64,000 nucleotides of DNA from NCBI GenBank assembly GCA_027576995.1, contig JANBQC010000074.1, forward strand, positions 1 to 64,000. The letters run 5' to 3'. The DNA is from Dimargaris cristalligena (taxonomy: Eukaryota > Kickxellomycota > Dimargaritomycetes > Dimargaritales > Dimargaritaceae). Positions within the stretch are counted from its first letter, which is position 1, and each line of letters begins with the position of its first letter. The notes below the pieces were generated by a model that was given only the letters and a program-made list of their open reading frames with translations, did no database searches and was not told where the DNA came from. This document shows, piece after piece, positions 60,917-64,000 of this stretch. Both the position numbers and the translations under genes were made by a program.

Positions 60917-63900
60917 ATGCAAACGGCCGAACGGGATACGTACGGCATTACGGTGGATCACCAAAAAGTGGTCTTGGATATTGACATAGCGGCCCATAGC
61001 TTATTTGGGTTTACCGAACTAACCGCCTATCCCCATTCCGATACAACCCGTTTGGTACGGCTCAATTGCCGGCAATCTCGAGTTACGCGGGTCACTGTCG
61101 CAGGCCAAGACGCCGAATTCAAACAACAGGATGCCTACGATAACCTTCAGCGACAGGCCACTCAGGAGCTCAAGGGCATCGAGCATCACCGTGAGCTCCG
61201 CCGAACCCTTCAGCTGGCCCGACGCGAATCGGACGATGGGGAACTTGTGGTGCTCATTCCGGATGGGGTGCCCATTACCCCCATTGCCCAGCCGGATTCA
61301 GTGGCAGCGGCGGCAGCGGTGCCTTCAGATTCCCCCAGGTTCAATACCTTGGTAATTCGCGTCGATTTCCAGCTCATTCGGCCTGCCGCCGGTCTAGTTT
61401 TCAGCGGTTCAATGGATGATCCTGGGTGTGGCTCCACCCCGTCCTCGTCATCCCCACCTATCTTGTATACTCAAAGTGATATGGTTCCAGGCCAGGCCCG
61501 TCTCTGGCTACCGTGCGTAGATCAGGTAAATCAGCGGTGCACCTGGGAGCTCACCTATATCGTGCCCCGGCGCCTGACCCCCCTGCCCGATCTCTCCGCC
61601 CTGTCGGTATCGTCATCGTCGGCCGAACCCACCGGCTCTGTCCGGAGCGGCAGTATACCACCAGCAGCAGCCCTGGACCGCGCGCGCGGGTTTTCGGGGG
61701 ACACAAATGGTGATCCCCTTCTTCCAGAATACAGCGTAGTTAGTAGTGGTGAGTTGCTCGAACAGACCATTCATCCGAATCGACCCGACCGGAAAATATT
61801 TTCATATCAGCTCCAGGCGGCCGCTCCACCCTGCTCACTGGCTTTCGTCGTGGGCCCATTTAGGGCGGTGCGTATCGACACTCCGCATTTTCAAAACGGG
61901 CACGACAATGGGTCAGGGTCGCCTACTTCAACAGGTTCTAGCGGTTCGGCCCACGGTGGCGACTCCCAGTCCCAGTCGAATGGCACTCACGCGGAGGCCG
62001 ACCAAGAAATTGTGGAGGAGGACGAGGATGATGACGATGACGACGACGATGAAGATGATGACGACGATGAAATCAGCAGTAAGAGGAAACAACGGAATAG
62101 TTCCAGTACCGGCCTGGCTGCGACTAAAAAGGGGGAGACCAAAACCAAAACCCCCGCAGCCGCTAATCGTGGGGATAAAGTGGGTGGTATTTACCTATTC
62201 GCTGCCCCCGGTGCCCACGACGACCTGGTCAACACGTGTCGCTGCCTGCCCGCCATTATGGACTTTTTCTGCCGCGAATACGGCTCCTATCCCTTTTCCT
62301 CCTATAAAGTCGTTTTCATTGACGAACTCGCCCGGCCGGTCATTGCAGGGGCTTCGCTCACCATACTGGATTCGGAACTACTCTATCCCCCAGACATTAT
62401 TGACCAGACTTACGAAACTCGGCGATTGCTTAGTTTAGTGGTAGCCGAGCAGTGGTTCGGCCAGTATATTACCCCCAAAGCCTGGAGCGACACTTGGCTC
62501 ATTGGCGGATTAGCCCACCATTTGGCTGGTCTGTTTCTTAAGCATCATTTCGGGACAAACGAGTATCTATTTCGCCTCAAGAAGGATATGGAGCGCCTGG
62601 TAGAACTTGATGTTCATCAACCCCCCATTTGCAACGCCGAACTTGTTCCACCGTTTAACCCCGACACCTTGGCATTCGTTCAGTTTAAAGCCCCCCTCGT
62701 CCTTTACATTCTGGATAAGCGCATGATGAAAGGTGGCCTGTCCCTCGGTCTCCACCGGGTGATCCCTAAAATCCTGCTAAGCGCTATGAGCGGGGACTTG
62801 GACCGTTCTTACTCCCTCGGCACGACCGTATTCCTCAAAATGTGTCGTAAGCTGAGTGGCCTGGACGTCAAGTCATTCGCCGAACAGTGGGTTTACGGGA
62901 GCGGCTGTCCAATCTTTCACTTTACCTACCAGTTTAACCGTAAGAAACTGGTGGTCGAAATCCATATGCGTCAGGAATGGTCGAACCAGTCTAGTCGATC
63001 CGAGTCGGCCCAGCCCAGTATCCGGCCCTACGCGTCCAATCCATCGTCGGCTTTGGCCACCCCACTACCGCTAACCCCAATCCCGGAGAGGACCACCACA
63101 CCCATCTTCACGGGCCAAATGACGGCCCGTATTCGGGAAGCCGATGGGACTCCGTACGAACACGTCCTCGATATCGAGGAAAGCAGCCGAAAATTCGAGG
63201 TACAGTTTAATACCAAGTACAAGCGAATCCGGCGTAATACCAAGCGGTTCCAAATGCGACAGGCCGCGGCGGCGGCGGAGGAAGCCAATGTCAACCAAAT
63301 TATTGGCTTAGATACCGAGGAGGCTGAGGAGCAGCTGGCCTTGTTCGGGGGGGATGATGAAGAGGAGAAGCGTACCTGGCGTATTGTGGAGTGGGGGGAG
63401 GAAGACGAGGAGAGTTTGGCCAGTTCCACCTTCGAATGGATCCGGTTAGACTCGGATATGGAATGGCTAGGCCGAATCCACTTCGCCCAACCCGACTTCA
63501 TGTGGGCGGCCCAGCTCCAGAAGGACCGGGACGTAGTGGCTCAATACGAGGCCATCCAGGCCCTGCGGAACCAGCCCTCAAGTGCCGCCTCCACCAGTCT
63601 GATGCGAGTGGTGATGGACGTACGCATGTTTTATCGGGTTCGTATGGAGGCGGCCCGGGCCCTACCCCAACTGGCTTTGCCCCACTTGGACTATATCGGG
63701 CTCTACCATCTTCGGAAAGTATTCGAACGCCGCTACTGCGTAGCTATATCCGGCGATGGGACGGCCGAGTCCGCTAACCCTACCACAACGGCGGTCTTGC
63801 TCCCCCAGCCGAACAATTTCGATAACATGAGCGAATATTTCGTCCAGCGGGCCATCATTTTGGCCATGGCCGAGGTCCGGGATCAGAATCACCGGGCCTC

Positions 63901-64000
63901 CGATGAGGTGAGAGAATTCCTCCTGCGCCTGCTCAAGTTCAATGACAACTCGGACAATGAGTACGCCGATTGCTATTACATTGGTACGATTATCACCGCT
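60917..64000 (+). CDS. TAF2: Transcription initiation factor TFIID subunit 2 (5' part; runs off the window)
   Basis: TFIID subunit that contacts initiator DNA near the start site. The frame is open from ATG 60917 to the last base (1028 codons, 3' end missing), with no intron. It aligns with the M1-aminopeptidase-like fold of TAF2: VDHQKVVLDIDIAAHSLFGF at the N terminus, ARLWLPCVDQVNQRCTWEL, YGSYPFSSYKVVFIDE, VVAEQWFGQYITPKAWSDTW, and FAEQWVYGSGCPIFHFTYQF. The zinc-binding H-E-x-x-H of true peptidases is absent, as in all TAF2. An acidic insert (almost only Asp and Glu, about residues 365-386) is followed by a basic patch. The frame is also open upstream of this ATG to about 60840 without another ATG close by. 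Confidence 0.93.
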   Translation, partial: MQTAERDTYGITVDHQKVVLDIDIAAHSLFGFTELTAYPHSDTTRLVRLNCRQSRVTRVTVAGQDAEFKQQDAYDNLQRQATQELKGIEHHRELRRTLQLARRESDDGELVVLIPDGVPITPIAQPDSVAAAAAVPSDSPRFNTLVIRVDFQLIRPAAGLVFSGSMDDPGCGSTPSSSSPPILYTQSDMVPGQARLWLPCVDQVNQRCTWELTYIVPRRLTPLPDLSALSVSSSSAEPTGSVRSGSIPPAAALDRARGFSGDTNGDPLLPEYSVVSSGELLEQTIHPNRPDRKIFSYQLQAAAPPCSLAFVVGPFRAVRIDTPHFQNGHDNGSGSPTSTGSSGSAHGGDSQSQSNGTHAEADQEIVEEDEDDDDDDDDEDDDDDEISSKRKQRNSSSTGLAATKKGETKTKTPAAANRGDKVGGIYLFAAPGAHDDLVNTCRCLPAIMDFFCREYGSYPFSSYKVVFIDELARPVIAGASLTILDSELLYPPDIIDQTYETRRLLSLVVAEQWFGQYITPKAWSDTWLIGGLAHHLAGLFLKHHFGTNEYLFRLKKDMERLVELDVHQPPICNAELVPPFNPDTLAFVQFKAPLVLYILDKRMMKGGLSLGLHRVIPKILLSAMSGDLDRSYSLGTTVFLKMCRKLSGLDVKSFAEQWVYGSGCPIFHFTYQFNRKKLVVEIHMRQEWSNQSSRSESAQPSIRPYASNPSSALATPLPLTPIPERTTTPIFTGQMTARIREADGTPYEHVLDIEESSRKFEVQFNTKYKRIRRNTKRFQMRQAAAAAEEANVNQIIGLDTEEAEEQLALFGGDDEEEKRTWRIVEWGEEDEESLASSTFEWIRLDSDMEWLGRIHFAQPDFMWAAQLQKDRDVVAQYEAIQALRNQPSSAASTSLMRVVMDVRMFYRVRMEAARALPQLALPHLDYIGLYHLRKVFERRYCVAISGDGTAESANPTTTAVLLPQPNNFDNMSEYFVQRAIILAMAEVRDQNHRASDEVREFLLRLLKFNDNSDNEYADCYYIGTIITA
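62010..62072 (+). repeat. GAT/GAC/GAG triplet run encoding poly-acidic tract
   Basis: Triplet-repeat DNA inside TAF2 that encodes a run of about 20 acidic residues between two domains of the aminopeptidase-like fold. Confidence 0.9.

Overview
The window looks like nuclear DNA of a fungus. It has a fungal-type full-length PDR transporter, a fungal-style Sec7/PH exchange factor, COQ2, borealin, a COP9 signalosome subunit and TAF2. Every gene is monocistronic, several have short GT-AG introns, and there are no operons. The density of introns in some genes, and the retention of CSN7 and ataxin-10, suggest an early-diverging filamentous lineage. That placement is an inference; no rRNA or other marker is present to test it.

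Layout, left to right. 1-2.0 kb: the decayed 3' part of a DIRS-like tyrosine-recombinase retrotransposon. 2.55-5.05 kb: a five-exon ArfGAP gene on +, reconstructed here from matching exon phases. 5.05-14.8 kb: a long stretch with no recognisable gene and one weak two-exon candidate. 14.85-18.5 kb: TATA box, about 970 nt of pyrimidine-rich leader and a two-exon C2H2 zinc-finger transcription factor (+). 21.1-22.9 kb: COQ2 (-, two exons). 24.4-29.2 kb: an ataxin-10/CTR86 homologue (-, at least nine exons). 29.8-31.8 kb: borealin (+, two exons). 32.5-34.0 kb: CSN7 of the COP9 signalosome (-, five exons). 35.1-35.5 kb: ribosomal protein eL34 (+). 36.95-39.26 kb: a Has1/DDX18-like DEAD-box protein whose catalytic motifs are nearly all destroyed (+, two exons). 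39.7-46.1 kb: a 2127-residue Sec7-PH protein (-). 48.3-49.6 kb: a rhomboid protease (+). 50.0-52.2 kb: a transposon nest with one full-length but dead mariner element and several copies of a small inverted-repeat element. 52.3-57.4 kb: a 1701-residue PDR ABC transporter (-). 60.9 kb to the right edge: TAF2 (+, 3' end outside the window).

The genes belong to unrelated housekeeping processes: Arf GTPase cycling (an ArfGAP and a Sec7 GEF), ubiquinone synthesis, chromosome segregation, deneddylation, translation, intramembrane proteolysis, drug efflux and transcription initiation. Most neighbours are divergent or convergent pairs. The observations most worth following are the inactivated Has1-like paralogue, the small inverted-repeat element family, and the strong CpG depletion confined to the transposon sequence.
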